A stretch of 64,000 nucleotides of DNA, taken from positions 1,922,001-1,986,000 of the forward strand of contig NZ_CP035491.1 of NCBI RefSeq assembly GCF_004135405.1. The letters are read 5' to 3'. How positions within the stretch are numbered: the stretch's first letter is position 1; every line of letters begins with the position of its first letter. The notes under the pieces are model-generated. The model was given only the letters and a program-made list of their open reading frames with translations. It was not told the origin of the DNA and ran no database searches. A program made the translations under genes and the position numbers. Shown here one piece after another: positions 7,303-17,963 of this stretch. This stretch comes from Agromyces protaetiae (GTDB taxonomy: Bacteria > Actinomycetota > Actinomycetes > Actinomycetales > Microbacteriaceae).

Positions 7303-10300
7303 GTGAGTCTCGCGGGTTTGAACACGGCGCTTTCGCGCGCCTCCACGGTCGAACGAGCCCTCGGCGAGGCTCAGCGGAGCGCCGACTTCTCGGCGCCCTC
7401 GGGGTTCGACCCCGCGCTCCTGGCGGGGCTCCTCGAGCGTCGCATCGCGGCGGGCCTCGCACCCGTGCTCCTGGTCGTCGCGCCGACGAGCCGTGAGGGC
7501 GAGGCGCTGCGGTCGTCTCTCGCGGCGTTCCTGCCTGCGGCCGAGATCCTCGAGTTCCCCGCATGGGAGACCCTGCCGCACGAGCGGCTGAGTCCGTCGG
7601 CCGAGACGGTCGGTCGGCGGCTTCACGCGTTGCGTCGGCTTCGCGAGCACGCCGAGGCGCACGAACAGGGGGCGACCCCGGAGCATCCGCTCGTCGTCGT
7701 CGCGTCGGTGCGCGCGGCGCTGCAGCCGCTCGCCGACAACCTCGCCGACCATGCGCCCGTCGAGCTCGTCGCGGGCGGCCGCGGCCACGACCTCTCGCGC
7801 ATCGCCGAGCAGCTCGTCGACCTCGCGTACGCGCGCGTCGACATGGTGAGCCGTCGCGGCGAGTTCGCCGTGCGCGGCGGCATCCTCGACGTCTTCCCGC
7901 CGACCGCCGAACACCCTGCCCGCGTCGAGTTCTTCGGCGACGAGGTCGAAGAGCTCCGCGCGTTCTCGGTCGCCGACCAGCGCTCGCTGCCCGAGGTCGT
8001 CGAGTCGGTGCGCCTCGCGCCGAGCCGCGAACTGCTGCTCACGCCCGCCGTGCGCCAGCGTGCGCGCGAGATGCGGCACGAGTTCCCGAGCCTCGCGGGC
8101 ATCCTCGAGAAGGTGTCCGAGGGCATCCCCGTCGAGGGCATGGAGTCGCTCGCGCCCGCCCTCCTCGACCGGCTCGTGCCGCTCGCGCACTACCTCCCGC
8201 GGGGCGCCGCGGTCGCGGTCGTCGAGCCCGAGCGCGTCGCGAGCCGTGCGGCGAACCTCGCCGACACGAACCGCGAGTTCCTCGCGGCCGCGTGGAGCGC
8301 CGCGACGTTCGGCGCCGACGCGCCCATCGACCTCGCGGCGGGCGACTTCCTGACGCCGCGCGAGCTCCGCGAGGCGGTGCTGTTCAGCGCGCCGGGCGAG
8401 CCCGACACGCAGCGCGTGTGGTGGACGCTGAGCGCGTTCGACGCGGGCGAGGCGAGAGAAGAGGCGGCGGATGCCTCGGCCGCCGACTCTTCCTACGTCC
8501 GCGTCGGCGCGCGCGCGATGCCGAGTTTCGCGGGCAACGTCGACGGTGCGGTGGCCCACGTCGAAGAGCGGCTTCGCGACGGATGGTCGCTCGTCGTGGC
8601 ATCCGCCGGTTCCGGCCTCGTCGAGCGCGCGCGCGACGTGCTCGCCGATCGCGGGCTCGCGGGGCGCATCGTCGACGAGGTGCCGTCCGCGCTCGACCCG
8701 GGCGTCGCCTACCTCGTGCAGGCGGGCGCGACGAAGGGGTTCGAGGTTCCCGAGGCGAAGCTCGGGCTCATCGCCGAGGCCGAGTTCTACGGGCGCAGCG
8801 CGAGCTACGACTCGCGGCAGGTCAAGAAGCTCGCGAGCCGCCGCCGCAACGTCGTCGATCCCATCCAGCTGAAGGCCGGCGACTTCGTCGTGCACCAGAC
8901 GCACGGCATCGGCAAGTTCGTCGAGATGGTGCAGCGCGAGGTCGCGACGGGCACCCGTCCCAAGGGGCCGAGCCGCACGGCGGGCATCGCGCAGCAGCCG
9001 ACGACCGTGCGCGAGTATCTCGTGATCGAGTACGCGCCGTCCAAGCGCGGCCAGGCGGGCGACCGCCTCTTCGTGCCGATGGACCAGCTCGACCTCTTGA
9101 GCCGATACGTCGGCGGCGAGGCGCCGTCGCTCTCGAAGATGGGCGGCAGCGACTGGTCGAACGCGAAGGGCAAGGCGCGCAAGGCCGTGCGCGACATCGC
9201 CGTCGAACTCGTGAAGCTCTATTCGGCGCGCATGGCGTCGAAGGGGCACGCGTTCGGGCCCGACACGCCGTGGCAGCACGAGCTCGAAGAGGCGTTCCCG
9301 TACGCCGAGACCGTCGACCAGTTGCAGACGATCGACGAGGTGAAGGCCGACATGGAGCGGCCCATCCCGATGGACCGGCTCTTGGCTGGCGACGTCGGCT
9401 TCGGCAAGACCGAGGTGGCCGTGCGCGCGGCGTTCAAGGCCATCCAAGACGGCAAGCAGGTCGCGATGCTCGTGCCGACGACCCTGCTCGTCAAGCAGCA
9501 CCTCGAGACGTTCAACGAGCGGTTCGCGGGCTTCCCCGTGCACGTGCGGGCGCTCAGCCGCTTCCAGACCGACAAGGAGGCGCGCGAGACCGTCGCCGGT
9601 CTCGCCGACGGCACGGTCGACATGGTCATCGGCACGCACCGCATCCTCACCGAGCAGATGCAGTTCAAAGACCTCGGCCTCATGATCATCGACGAAGAGC
9701 AGCGGTTCGGCGTCGAGCACAAAGACAAGCTCAAGAAGCTCAAGACCAACGTCGACATCCTCGCGATGAGCGCGACGCCCATCCCGCGGACGCTCGAGAT
9801 GGCGGTCACGGGCATCCGCGAGATGTCGACCCTCGCGACGCCGCCCGAAGACCGGCATCCGATCTTGACGTATGTCGGCCCGTACACGTCGCAGCAGGTC
9901 GCCGCGGCGATCCGGCGCGAGATGCTCCGCGAGGGCAGGTGTTCTTCGTGCACAACCGCGTCTCGTCGATCAACCGGGTCGCGGCGCAACTCGCAGAGCT
10001 CGTGCCCGAGGCGCGCATCGCCGTCGCGCACGGCCAGCTCAACGAGCACGTGCTCGACCAGATCGTGAACGACTTCTGGGAGCGGAAGTTCGACGTGCTC
10101 GTCTCGACGACGATCATCGAGACGGGCCTCGACATCTCGAACGCGAACACGATCATCATCGACCGCGCCGACAAGTACGGACTCTCGCAGTTGCACCAGC
10201 TGCGCGGGCGCGTGGGCCGCGGTCGCGAGCGGGCGTACGCGTACTTCCTCTACGACCCCGACAAGCCGCTCTCCGAGACGGCGCACGACCGGCTCTCGAC

Positions 10301-11005
10301 GATCGCGGCGAACAACGAGCTCGGCTCCGGCATGCAGGTCGCGCTCAAAGACCTCGAGATCCGCGGCGCCGGCAACCTGCTCGGCGCCGAGCAGGCGGGC
10401 CACATCGCGGGCGTCGGGTTCGACCTCTACCTGCGCATGATCGGCGAGGCCGTGTCGGCGTTCCGCGGCGACGTCGCCGAGGGGCAGACCGAGCTGAGAC
10501 TCGAGCTGCCGGTCGACGCGCACATCCCCGAAGACTACGTCGATAGCGAGCGGCTGCGTCTCGAGGCCTACCAGAAGCTGTCCGCCGCGAGCGGCCCGGC
10601 GGCGAAGGAGGGCCAGATCGACCTCGTCGTCGAAGAGCTCGTCGACCGCTACGGCCCCTTGCCCGAACCCGTCGAGCACCTCGTCATGGTGTCGCGGCTC
10701 CGCCGCCAGGCGCAGCTCGCAGGGCTCAGCGACCTCATCGCGACGGGTTCGAAGCTGCGGATCGCGCCCGCCAAGCTCCCCGACTCGCGTCGGGTGAGGC
10801 TCGAGCGGATGTACCCGGGCGCCAAGGTGTTCCCGCAGAACGACGTGCTGCTCGTGCCCTTCCCGACGCCCGGCGGCGAGGCCCCCGGCGACGCCGACCT
10901 TATCGAGTGGGCGTCGCGGCTCATCGCTGCGATCTTCCCGAGCCCGAAGGGGCGCAGGGCTCGTCGGGGGAGTCGGCCGAGGCATCCGCGAACACCGTCG
11001 GATAG
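7303..11005 (+). pseudogene. mfd: Transcription-repair coupling factor Mfd, frame broken twice (probably sequence errors)
   Basis: Displaces RNA polymerase stalled at lesions and recruits UvrA. The intact first part has the UvrB-like N-terminus, the RNAP-interacting region and the start of the RecG-like helicase, with Walker A GDVGFGKTEVA near residue 696 and DEEQRFG near 796. At about 9936 the frame breaks after MLREG; one added C restores GQVFFVHNR and the rest of the helicase and C-terminal domains, which continue in the next frame (GLDISNANTIIIDRADKYGL, GRVGRGRERAYAYFLY). A second missing base near 10950 would restore an ending of about 18 acidic/small residues and a TAG at 11003. That end lies 18 bp before convergent nhaA, whereas the unrepaired frame would run deep into nhaA. 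All domains are preserved, so decay is unlikely. Confidence 0.85.
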
Positions 11006-11023
11006 CGCGCGAACGCGGCCCGC

Positions 11024-12253
11024 TCAGTGCGCGAGCGCGCCGCCTTCGCCTGGAGCCGCCCCGAGCCGTCGGTATCGGGCCGACCGCACGGCGACGAAGA
11101 CCGATGAGACGACGATCGCGACGAGCGAGCCGAGGAGCACCGCGAGGGTCCCTTCGTCGGCGACGGTGGGGGAGTCCTCGAACGCGAGTTCGTTCATGAG
11201 GAGCGACACGGTGAATCCGACGCCGCCGAGGGCGCCGACCATCGTGAGGTCGCCGATCGTGAGCGGGGTCTGACTGCGACGCGCCCCACGCCCGAGGATC
11301 GCCGTGCCCACGGCGGACGCGAGCGTGATGCCGACGAGTTTGCCGACCGGAAGCCCGACGAGGATCCCCCAGAAGGCGGGATCGAGCGCGTCGGGCGCGA
11401 CGCTCGGCACGACGACGAGCGCGGCCGTGAAGGCGAAGAGCGGCAGCACGATCGCGTTCGACCATGGCTCGAGCGCGTGCGCGGCCCGCCCGCCGGGGCG
11501 GCGCGACATCGCGAATCCGAGGGCGACGCCCGCGATCGTGGCGTGCACGCCCGAGCGGAACGTGAAGACCCACGCGACGAGGGCGAGCACGACGAGCGCG
11601 GCGACGACGGGCCATGCGGACTTGCGCGCGAGTCGGAACGGGGAGCGGGCGCGCAGCAGGCGGCTGAGCGCGCCGAACGCCGCGACGGCGAGGGCCGCGA
11701 ATCCGAGCGACGCGAGATCGACGTCGTCCGTGAAGAAGAACGCGATGACGAGGATCGCGACGAGGTCGTCGAGCACGGCGAGCGCGAGGAGGAAGACGCG
11801 GACGCGCGTCGGGATGAACCTGCCGAAGACCGCGAGGGTGCCGAGCGCGAAGGCGATGTCGGTCGCGGTCGGGATGGGCCACCCGTCGACCGATGTCGTG
11901 CCCGCCGTGAAGGCGAGGAAGACGAGGGCGGGCACGACGATGCCGCCCGCCGCGGCGATCGCGGGCAGGAGGGCCTTCGCGGGCGACGAGAGGTCGCCGA
12001 TGGAGAGTTCGCGCTTCAATTCGACGGCGACGACGAAGAAGAACACGGCGAGCAGGCCGTCGCTCACCCAGTGCGCGATCGAGAGGTCGAGGCCGAGCCG
12101 GTCGAGCCACGGCACGGCGGCGTGCGCGTCGCGCGCGGCGATGACGGACGGCCCGAAGGGCGCGTTCGCGATCGCGAGACCGAGGGCGGCCGCGGCGAGG
12201 AGGAGCGAGGCGGCGAGCCGCTCGGTGCGGAGGAGGCGGAGGAAGCCGGTCAC
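11024..12253 (-). CDS. nhaA: Na+/H+ antiporter NhaA
   Basis: A 409-residue inner-membrane antiporter with about 12 hydrophobic segments. Family motifs present are IAHWVSDGLLAVFFFVVAVELKRE, the Asp pair region PTATDIAFALGTLAVFG, and FLLALAVLDDLVAILVIAFFF with its conserved Asp residues. GTG at 12253 has AAGGAG five bases upstream. It exports sodium in exchange for protons and supports pH and salt homeostasis. It is convergent with mfd and divergent from the LysE-type gene. Confidence 0.95.
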   Translation of the reverse strand: MTGFLRLLRTERLAASLLLAAAALGLAIANAPFGPSVIAARDAHAAVPWLDRLGLDLSIAHWVSDGLLAVFFFVVAVELKRELSIGDLSSPAKALLPAIAAAGGIVVPALVFLAFTAGTTSVDGWPIPTATDIAFALGTLAVFGRFIPTRVRVFLLALAVLDDLVAILVIAFFFTDDVDLASLGFAALAVAAFGALSRLLRARSPFRLARKSAWPVVAALVVLALVAWVFTFRSGVHATIAGVALGFAMSRRPGGRAAHALEPWSNAIVLPLFAFTAALVVVPSVAPDALDPAFWGILVGLPVGKLVGITLASAVGTAILGRGARRSQTPLTIGDLTMVGALGGVGFTVSLLMNELAFEDSPTVADEGTLAVLLGSLVAIVVSSVFVAVRSARYRRLGAAPGEGGALAH

Positions 12254-12374
12254 GGAGTCTCCTTCGTGTCTCGGGGTCGATCGACGGTGACGACGCGCTC
12301 GCGTCGGCCGACCAGACTTCCCGGCACTCCGTGTTCGAAGATACCCGCGGCACGAGGCATCCGCCGCCTCGACG

Positions 12375-12380
12375 TACGCT
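12375..12380 (+). promoter_or_regulatory. -10 element, leaderless start of the LysE-type exporter
   Basis: TACGCT followed by GGAACG and the ATG at 12387; no Shine-Dalgarno sequence. Confidence 0.55.
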
Positions 12381-12386
12381 GGAACG

Positions 12387-13070
12387 ATGTCGTTCCCGCT
12401 CTGGCTCACCCTGCTCACCGCGAGCACCGTGATCAGCTTCACGCCGGGCGCGGGCGCGATCAACACGATGGGCAACTCGCTCGCGGTCGGGTTCCGCCGC
12501 TCGATCTGGGGCATCCTCGGGCAGCAGGCCGCGCTCGTCCTGCACTTGTGCGTCGTTGCGGCGGGGGTCGGTGTGCTCGTGACCACGACGCCCGTGCTTT
12601 TCGACGGCATCCGGTACGCGGGCGCCGCGTACCTCGTGTACCTCGGCATCCGGCAGTTCCTCGCGAAGCCGGGCGTCGATGCGGAGGGCGGGGGAGAGGC
12701 GGATGTCGCGGGATCGGCGGATGTCGCAGAGCAGGCGGATGTCTCGACCGCATCGCTGCCCGGAGGCGAGGGCGCGTGGTCGATGTTCCGCCGGGGCTTG
12801 TTCGTCAACCTCTCGAACCCCAAGGCGATCGTCTTCTTCCTCGCGTTCCTCCCGCAGTTCATCCGGCCGGGGCAGCCGTTGCTCGCGCAGTACCTCATCG
12901 TCGGCGCGACGATCGTCGTCGTCGACATCGCCGTCATGTGGGGGTTCTTCGCGGCGGCGGCGCAGACGTTCCGGGGCGTGACGCGGTCCGCGCGCGGCCA
13001 GCGGGTGCTGAACATCGTGTTCGGGTCGCTCTTCATCGGGGTCGCCGCGCTGCTCGCGTTCGTGCACTGA
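12387..13070 (+). CDS. LysE/RhtB-family amino-acid exporter
   Basis: A 227-residue membrane protein with six hydrophobic segments and the N-terminal signature ISFTPGAGAINTMGNSLAVGFR of the LysE/RhtB translocators. Members export amino acids or homoserine lactones; the substrate is unknown. The loop between the third and fourth segments (residues about 95-125) is unusual: it contains EADVAGSADVAEQADVST, encoded by three GGATGTC units at exactly 18-bp spacing (12701, 12719, 12737). The conserved FVNLSNPKAIVFFLAFLPQF follows. The start is supported by a -10 six bases upstream. Confidence 0.9.
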   Translation: MSFPLWLTLLTASTVISFTPGAGAINTMGNSLAVGFRRSIWGILGQQAALVLHLCVVAAGVGVLVTTTPVLFDGIRYAGAAYLVYLGIRQFLAKPGVDAEGGGEADVAGSADVAEQADVSTASLPGGEGAWSMFRRGLFVNLSNPKAIVFFLAFLPQFIRPGQPLLAQYLIVGATIVVVDIAVMWGFFAAAAQTFRGVTRSARGQRVLNIVFGSLFIGVAALLAFVH

Positions 13071-13086
13071 TTCGGGTCTACCGACT

Positions 13087-13092
13087 TACGCT
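13087..13092 (+). promoter_or_regulatory. -10 element, leaderless start of mazG
   Basis: TACGCT ends seven bases before the ATG at 13100, just after the exporter stop codon. Confidence 0.5.
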
Positions 13093-13099
13093 GGACGGC

Positions 13100-13777
13100 A
13101 TGACCGACGCAGCCCCTCACCCAGGACTCGACGAGCTCGTCGCGACGGTGCACCTGCTCCGCGCGCCGGGCGGCTGCCCGTGGGACGCCGAGCAGACCCA
13201 CGAGTCGCTCGTGCGGTACCTCGTCGAGGAGTCGTTCGAACTCGTCGACGCGATCGAGTCGGGCGATCGCGCCGAGATGATCGAGGAGCTCGGCGACGTG
13301 CTCTACCAGGTGCTCTTCCACGCCGATCTCGCGGCGGCGACCGCAGGCGAGGACTTCGACATCGACGACGTGGCACGCCACATGACGGCGAAGATGATGG
13401 CGAGGCATCCGCACGTCTTCGGCGACCGCGAAGCCGAGACCGCCGCCGACGTCGTCGCCTTCTGGGAAGACCTGAAGGCTGCCGAGAAGCCGCACCGCAC
13501 GAGCGTGCTCGACGGCGTGCCGCAGGGAATGCCCGCGCTCGCGCTCGCCGACAAGGTCATCGGCAAGGCCGAGAAGGCGGGCGTCGCGCCGCGTTCGCGC
13601 GAGCTCGGTGAATATGTGACGGATGCCACGACCGAGGCCGAGCTCGGCGAAGACCTGCTCGCACTCGTCGCGGCCGCCCGTGCCCGCGGGCTCGACGCCG
13701 AACGCGCCCTCCGCGGCGCCCTCCGCGCGTTCCAAGACGATGTGCGTTCCGCAGAGGCCGCCGCCGCGGCATCCTGA
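13100..13777 (+). CDS. mazG: Nucleoside triphosphate pyrophosphohydrolase MazG
   Basis: A 225-residue protein that hydrolyses (d)NTPs to NMP and PPi, cleaning the nucleotide pool. The all-alpha MazG core is clear: GGCPWDAEQTHESL, then VEESFELVDAIE and MIEELGDVLYQVLFHA with the metal-binding ExxE and ExxD residues. A second, partial helical repeat includes KVIGKAEKAG. It sits between the exporter and hisS on the same strand. The ATG has no Shine-Dalgarno sequence but has a -10 seven bases upstream. Confidence 0.93.
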   Translation: MTDAAPHPGLDELVATVHLLRAPGGCPWDAEQTHESLVRYLVEESFELVDAIESGDRAEMIEELGDVLYQVLFHADLAAATAGEDFDIDDVARHMTAKMMARHPHVFGDREAETAADVVAFWEDLKAAEKPHRTSVLDGVPQGMPALALADKVIGKAEKAGVAPRSRELGEYVTDATTEAELGEDLLALVAAARARGLDAERALRGALRAFQDDVRSAEAAAAAS

Positions 13778-13832
13778 GCGTGCGGAACACCGCCGATTCG
13801 AGCGGCGCCCGCGCGACTGGAAGAATGGACGC

Positions 13833-15107
13833 ATGGCCCAAACCGTGACGCCCCCGCGCGGCATGCGCGACTTCCTGCCCGCCGAGAAGGCTCGACGCGA
13901 GCACGCGCTCGGCGTCATCCGCGGGGTGTACGCATCGCACGGGTTCGACGAGATCGAGACGCCCGTCGTCGAAGACTCCTCGCGCCTGCACGCGGGACTC
14001 GGCGGCGACAACGAGAAGCTCGCGTTCGCGGTCATGAAGCGCGGCCTGACGCCCGCCGATCTCGAGGCGGCCGCGGCATCCGGCGACGCCCTCGCGCTCG
14101 CCGACCTCGGCCTCCGCTACGACCTCACCGTGCCGCTCGCGCGGTTCTACGCGACCCACCGCGCGGCGCTGCCGCCCGTGTTCCGGTCGATCCAGATCGC
14201 TCCCGTGTGGCGCGCCGAGCGCCCGCAGAAGGGCCGCTACCGCCAGTTCGTGCAGTGCGACATCGACATCATCGGCGACGGCTCGAACCTCGCCGAGCTC
14301 GAACTGCTCACGGCGACCCTCGCGACGCTCGACGCGCTCGGGCTCGCCGGCTGCACGATCCGCATCAACGACCGCCGCATCCTGCAGGGCGTGCTCGCGT
14401 CGTGGGGCGTCGACCCGTCGCTCCGCGACCGCGCGCTCATCACGATCGACAAGCTCGACAAGATCGGCGTCTCGGGCGTCGCAGCCGAACTCGTCGAGAT
14501 CGGCGTCGTCGACGCCGCACGTGCGACCGAGATCGAGACCGCCCTCGAGGGGCTCGCGAGTGCGCACTGGAACCTCCACGACGGCGTCGTGAAGCCGCCC
14601 GCCTGGCTCGACCTCGACGCCTACGCCGACCTCCTCGCCCTCCGCGCGGCCCTCCCCGACGCGGCGATCGAGTTCGACCCGACACTCGTGCGCGGCATGG
14701 GCTACTACACCGGCACGATCTTCGAGATCGCCCACCCCGACTTCGGCTACTCGCTCGGCGGCGGCGGCCGCTACGACGGCATGATCGGGCGCTTCCTCGG
14801 CCAGCAGGTGCCCGCGTGCGGGTTCTCGATCGGGTTCGAGCGCATCGTCGACCTCCTCGAGATCCGCGACGCCGACCGCCCTCGCGCGGTCGTGCTCGTG
14901 CACGACGCCGATGTGCCGGCAGGCACGCTCCTCGCCCTCAAGCGCGAGCTCGTGGCATCCGGATCGCGCGTGCGCCTCGAGCGCCGCGTCAAGAACCTCA
15001 AGAACCTGCTCGACCGCGTGACGGCCGACGGCTTCGACGCGTTCGCGCAGGTCACGGCCGAGACGACGGATGCCTCGGGGCTGACCTTCCGCGACCTGCA
15101 GGCGTAG
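13833..15107 (+). CDS. hisS: Histidine--tRNA ligase
   Basis: A 424-residue class II aminoacyl-tRNA synthetase. Visible motifs are PPRGMRDFLPAEK at the N-terminus, LRYDLTVPLARFYA, motif 2 FRSIQIAPVWRAERPQKGRYR, the histidine-binding LVRGMGYYTGTIFE (conserved Arg kept), and SLGGGGRYDGMIGRF with GFSIGFERI as motif 3. The C-terminal anticodon-binding region is present. HisZ was considered, but the intact histidine motifs and the C-terminal domain favour a true synthetase. AAGAAT lies six bases before the ATG and may make this start leaderless. A cluster of REP-like hairpins follows. Confidence 0.93.
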   Translation: MAQTVTPPRGMRDFLPAEKARREHALGVIRGVYASHGFDEIETPVVEDSSRLHAGLGGDNEKLAFAVMKRGLTPADLEAAAASGDALALADLGLRYDLTVPLARFYATHRAALPPVFRSIQIAPVWRAERPQKGRYRQFVQCDIDIIGDGSNLAELELLTATLATLDALGLAGCTIRINDRRILQGVLASWGVDPSLRDRALITIDKLDKIGVSGVAAELVEIGVVDAARATEIETALEGLASAHWNLHDGVVKPPAWLDLDAYADLLALRAALPDAAIEFDPTLVRGMGYYTGTIFEIAHPDFGYSLGGGGRYDGMIGRFLGQQVPACGFSIGFERIVDLLEIRDADRPRAVVLVHDADVPAGTLLALKRELVASGSRVRLERRVKNLKNLLDRVTADGFDAFAQVTAETTDASGLTFRDLQA

Positions 15108-15211
15108 CGCGCGCCCGCGCTTTCGCGCTGCGCGCCCTCGCCTGCCCTCGCCCTCGCCTGCCATCGCTTGGGCAACCCGCACCCCCGATCCCTCGTCCGA
15201 CGCCTCTCATC

Positions 15212-15265
15212 GATCCGTCGCGGATGGCCCTTGCCGCAGTTCGCGAGGGGCGATCTGCGACGGCT
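15212..15265. repeat. REP-like palindrome, copy 1
   Basis: GATCCGTCGCGGATGGCCC pairs imperfectly with a downstream GGGGCGATCTGCGACGGCTC arm. The first 23 bases are identical to the start of copy 2 at 15305. Confidence 0.75.
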
Positions 15266-15304
15266 CGTGTGCTGACCCGCGACACGTCGTCTGCAAGCCC
15301 ACGT

Positions 15305-15359
15305 GATCCGTCGCGGATGGCCCTTGCTGTGGTTCGCGAAGGGCGACGCGCGACGGCTC
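15305..15359. repeat. REP-like palindrome, copy 2
   Basis: Same orientation as copy 1 and 93 bp further on. GATCCGTCGCGGATGGCCC is the left arm and GGGCGACGCGCGACGGCTC the right arm; the loop has TTCGCGA as in copy 1. Confidence 0.75.
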
Positions 15360-15473
15360 ACGCGCGCGCGTCGTCATCGGCCACGCCACCTTCACAGGGT
15401 TCGGGTCCGGGGAGTCGTCCACAATCCGTTCCGTCCCGGCGTTCAGGATGCCTTCGACGGCGAAGCTGGCGGC

Positions 15474-16391
15474 GTGAAACCTCGTATCGCCTTGCCTGCG
15501 CATCTGTCCGGCGCGGCTTTCCACGTGCGGGACGTGCACCTGCACGGCGCGTCGCCCAAACGCCTGCGCGGGCGCGATTTGCAGCGGCCGTTCACGGGCG
15601 TGCGTTCGATCGCGCTCGAGCTCGACTCCGTCCGCGACCGCTGCCTCGCGTACGCGCCGCTCCTCCGCCCGGGTGAAGCGTTCAGCCATCGCACGGCTGC
15701 CGCCCTGTACGGCGTTCCGCTGCCACGTGGCGATGATCGGCTCCATGTGGCTTCTCCGCCGGGACTGACCCGTGCGCGGAGTCGGGGCGTCGTCGGGCAT
15801 GAGCACACCGACGTGTTCGCGGTGCGGTTCGTCGACGTCCACCCTGTCGTCGAGCCTTCGCGCGCCTGGTGCCAGCTCGCGACCCTGCTCTCGCACGCGG
15901 ATCTCGTCGCGGCGGGCGATGCGCTCGTGACAGGGGCGAGGCTGACGGGCGGCCGACGGCTGGACCCGCTTGCAACACTCGAAGAACTCGAACACGCGGC
16001 ACGCGCGTGGGCGGGCCGTCGCGGTGCGCGTGCGCTGCTGCGTGCGCTCCCGCACGTGCGGACCGGCCCCGATTCGAGGCCTGAGTCCCTCTTGCGTCTC
16101 CTCGTGGGGGGTGCAGGTTTCCCCGAGCCGGTGATCGGATACGAGGTGGCGACCCCGAGCGGACGCGTGCTCCACCCCGATCTCGCCTGGCCCGAGTGGA
16201 AGGTCGCCCTCGAGTACGAAGGCGACGGGCATCGCACCGATCGTGAGCGGTGGCGGCGAGACATCCGGCGTCGCGAAGACCTCGAGGCCGCCGGTTGGCG
16301 GATCATCCGCGTGACCGCCGACGATCTCTTCGCCGACCCCGGTGGGCTGATCGCGCGGATTCGTTCGGTCATCGCCCTCGTGACGCGGTGA
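15474..16391 (+). CDS. DUF559-type endonuclease-fold protein with AbiEi-like N-terminus
   Basis: A 305-residue protein. The C-terminal 100 residues have a very-short-patch-repair/DUF559 pattern of the PD-(D/E)XK superfamily: HPDLAWPEWKVALEYEGDGH, with Asp and the E-Y-E/H cluster, then REDLEAAGWRIIRVTADDL. The N-terminal part (FSHRTAAALYGVPLP, then LHVASPPGLTRARSRGVVGH) resembles type IV antitoxin AbiEi-like proteins. Such genes are common and multicopy in Microbacteriaceae; their role is not established. The GTG start is chosen at VKPRIALPAHLSG and no good ribosome site is visible. REP-like hairpins lie on both sides, two upstream and one downstream. Confidence 0.8.
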   Translation: MKPRIALPAHLSGAAFHVRDVHLHGASPKRLRGRDLQRPFTGVRSIALELDSVRDRCLAYAPLLRPGEAFSHRTAAALYGVPLPRGDDRLHVASPPGLTRARSRGVVGHEHTDVFAVRFVDVHPVVEPSRAWCQLATLLSHADLVAAGDALVTGARLTGGRRLDPLATLEELEHAARAWAGRRGARALLRALPHVRTGPDSRPESLLRLLVGGAGFPEPVIGYEVATPSGRVLHPDLAWPEWKVALEYEGDGHRTDRERWRRDIRRREDLEAAGWRIIRVTADDLFADPGGLIARIRSVIALVTR

Positions 16392-17888
<1,497 letters not shown>

Positions 17889-17908
17889 TTCCCAGACTGA
17901 CTCGGGGC

Positions 17909-17934
17909 GGGGCGGCCGGAAGGCCGCCCCGTTT
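17909..17934 (+). terminator. Intrinsic terminator after eno
   Basis: GGGGCGGCC, GGAA tetraloop, GGCCGCCCC, then GTTT. It is a perfect 9-bp GC stem 20 bp after the eno stop and probably attenuates read-through into divIC. Confidence 0.85.
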
Positions 17935-17963
17935 CCGCGTCCGGAGCCGGCAGAGGAGGCGCG

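Larger units (their letters stand above)
15108..15473. other. 366-bp intergenic region between hisS and the DUF559 gene
   Basis: No gene is seen. The first 80 bases are pyrimidine-rich low-complexity sequence (repeated CGCCCTCGCCTG). The rest holds two REP-like hairpins (15212-15265 and 15305-15359) and the short upstream region of the DUF559 gene. Confidence 0.7.

Noticed and set aside
7303..11005. mfd as a genuinely decayed pseudogene
   Set aside because: Both breaks are single missing bases near G/C runs, every domain is otherwise conserved, and similar breaks occur in other genes. Sequence error is more likely, although it cannot be proved here.
9219..13067. A 1282-codon open frame on the minus strand across mfd, nhaA and the exporter, and similar long frames elsewhere
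   Set aside because: It is an antisense shadow of GC-rich genes: Arg-rich, no domain pattern, no ribosome site, and it covers well-supported genes on the other strand or frame.
13833..15107. HisZ, the ATP phosphoribosyltransferase regulatory subunit
   Set aside because: The histidine-binding motifs (RGMGYYTG, GGGGRYDG) and the C-terminal domain are present, favouring a true synthetase; no his biosynthesis genes are adjacent.
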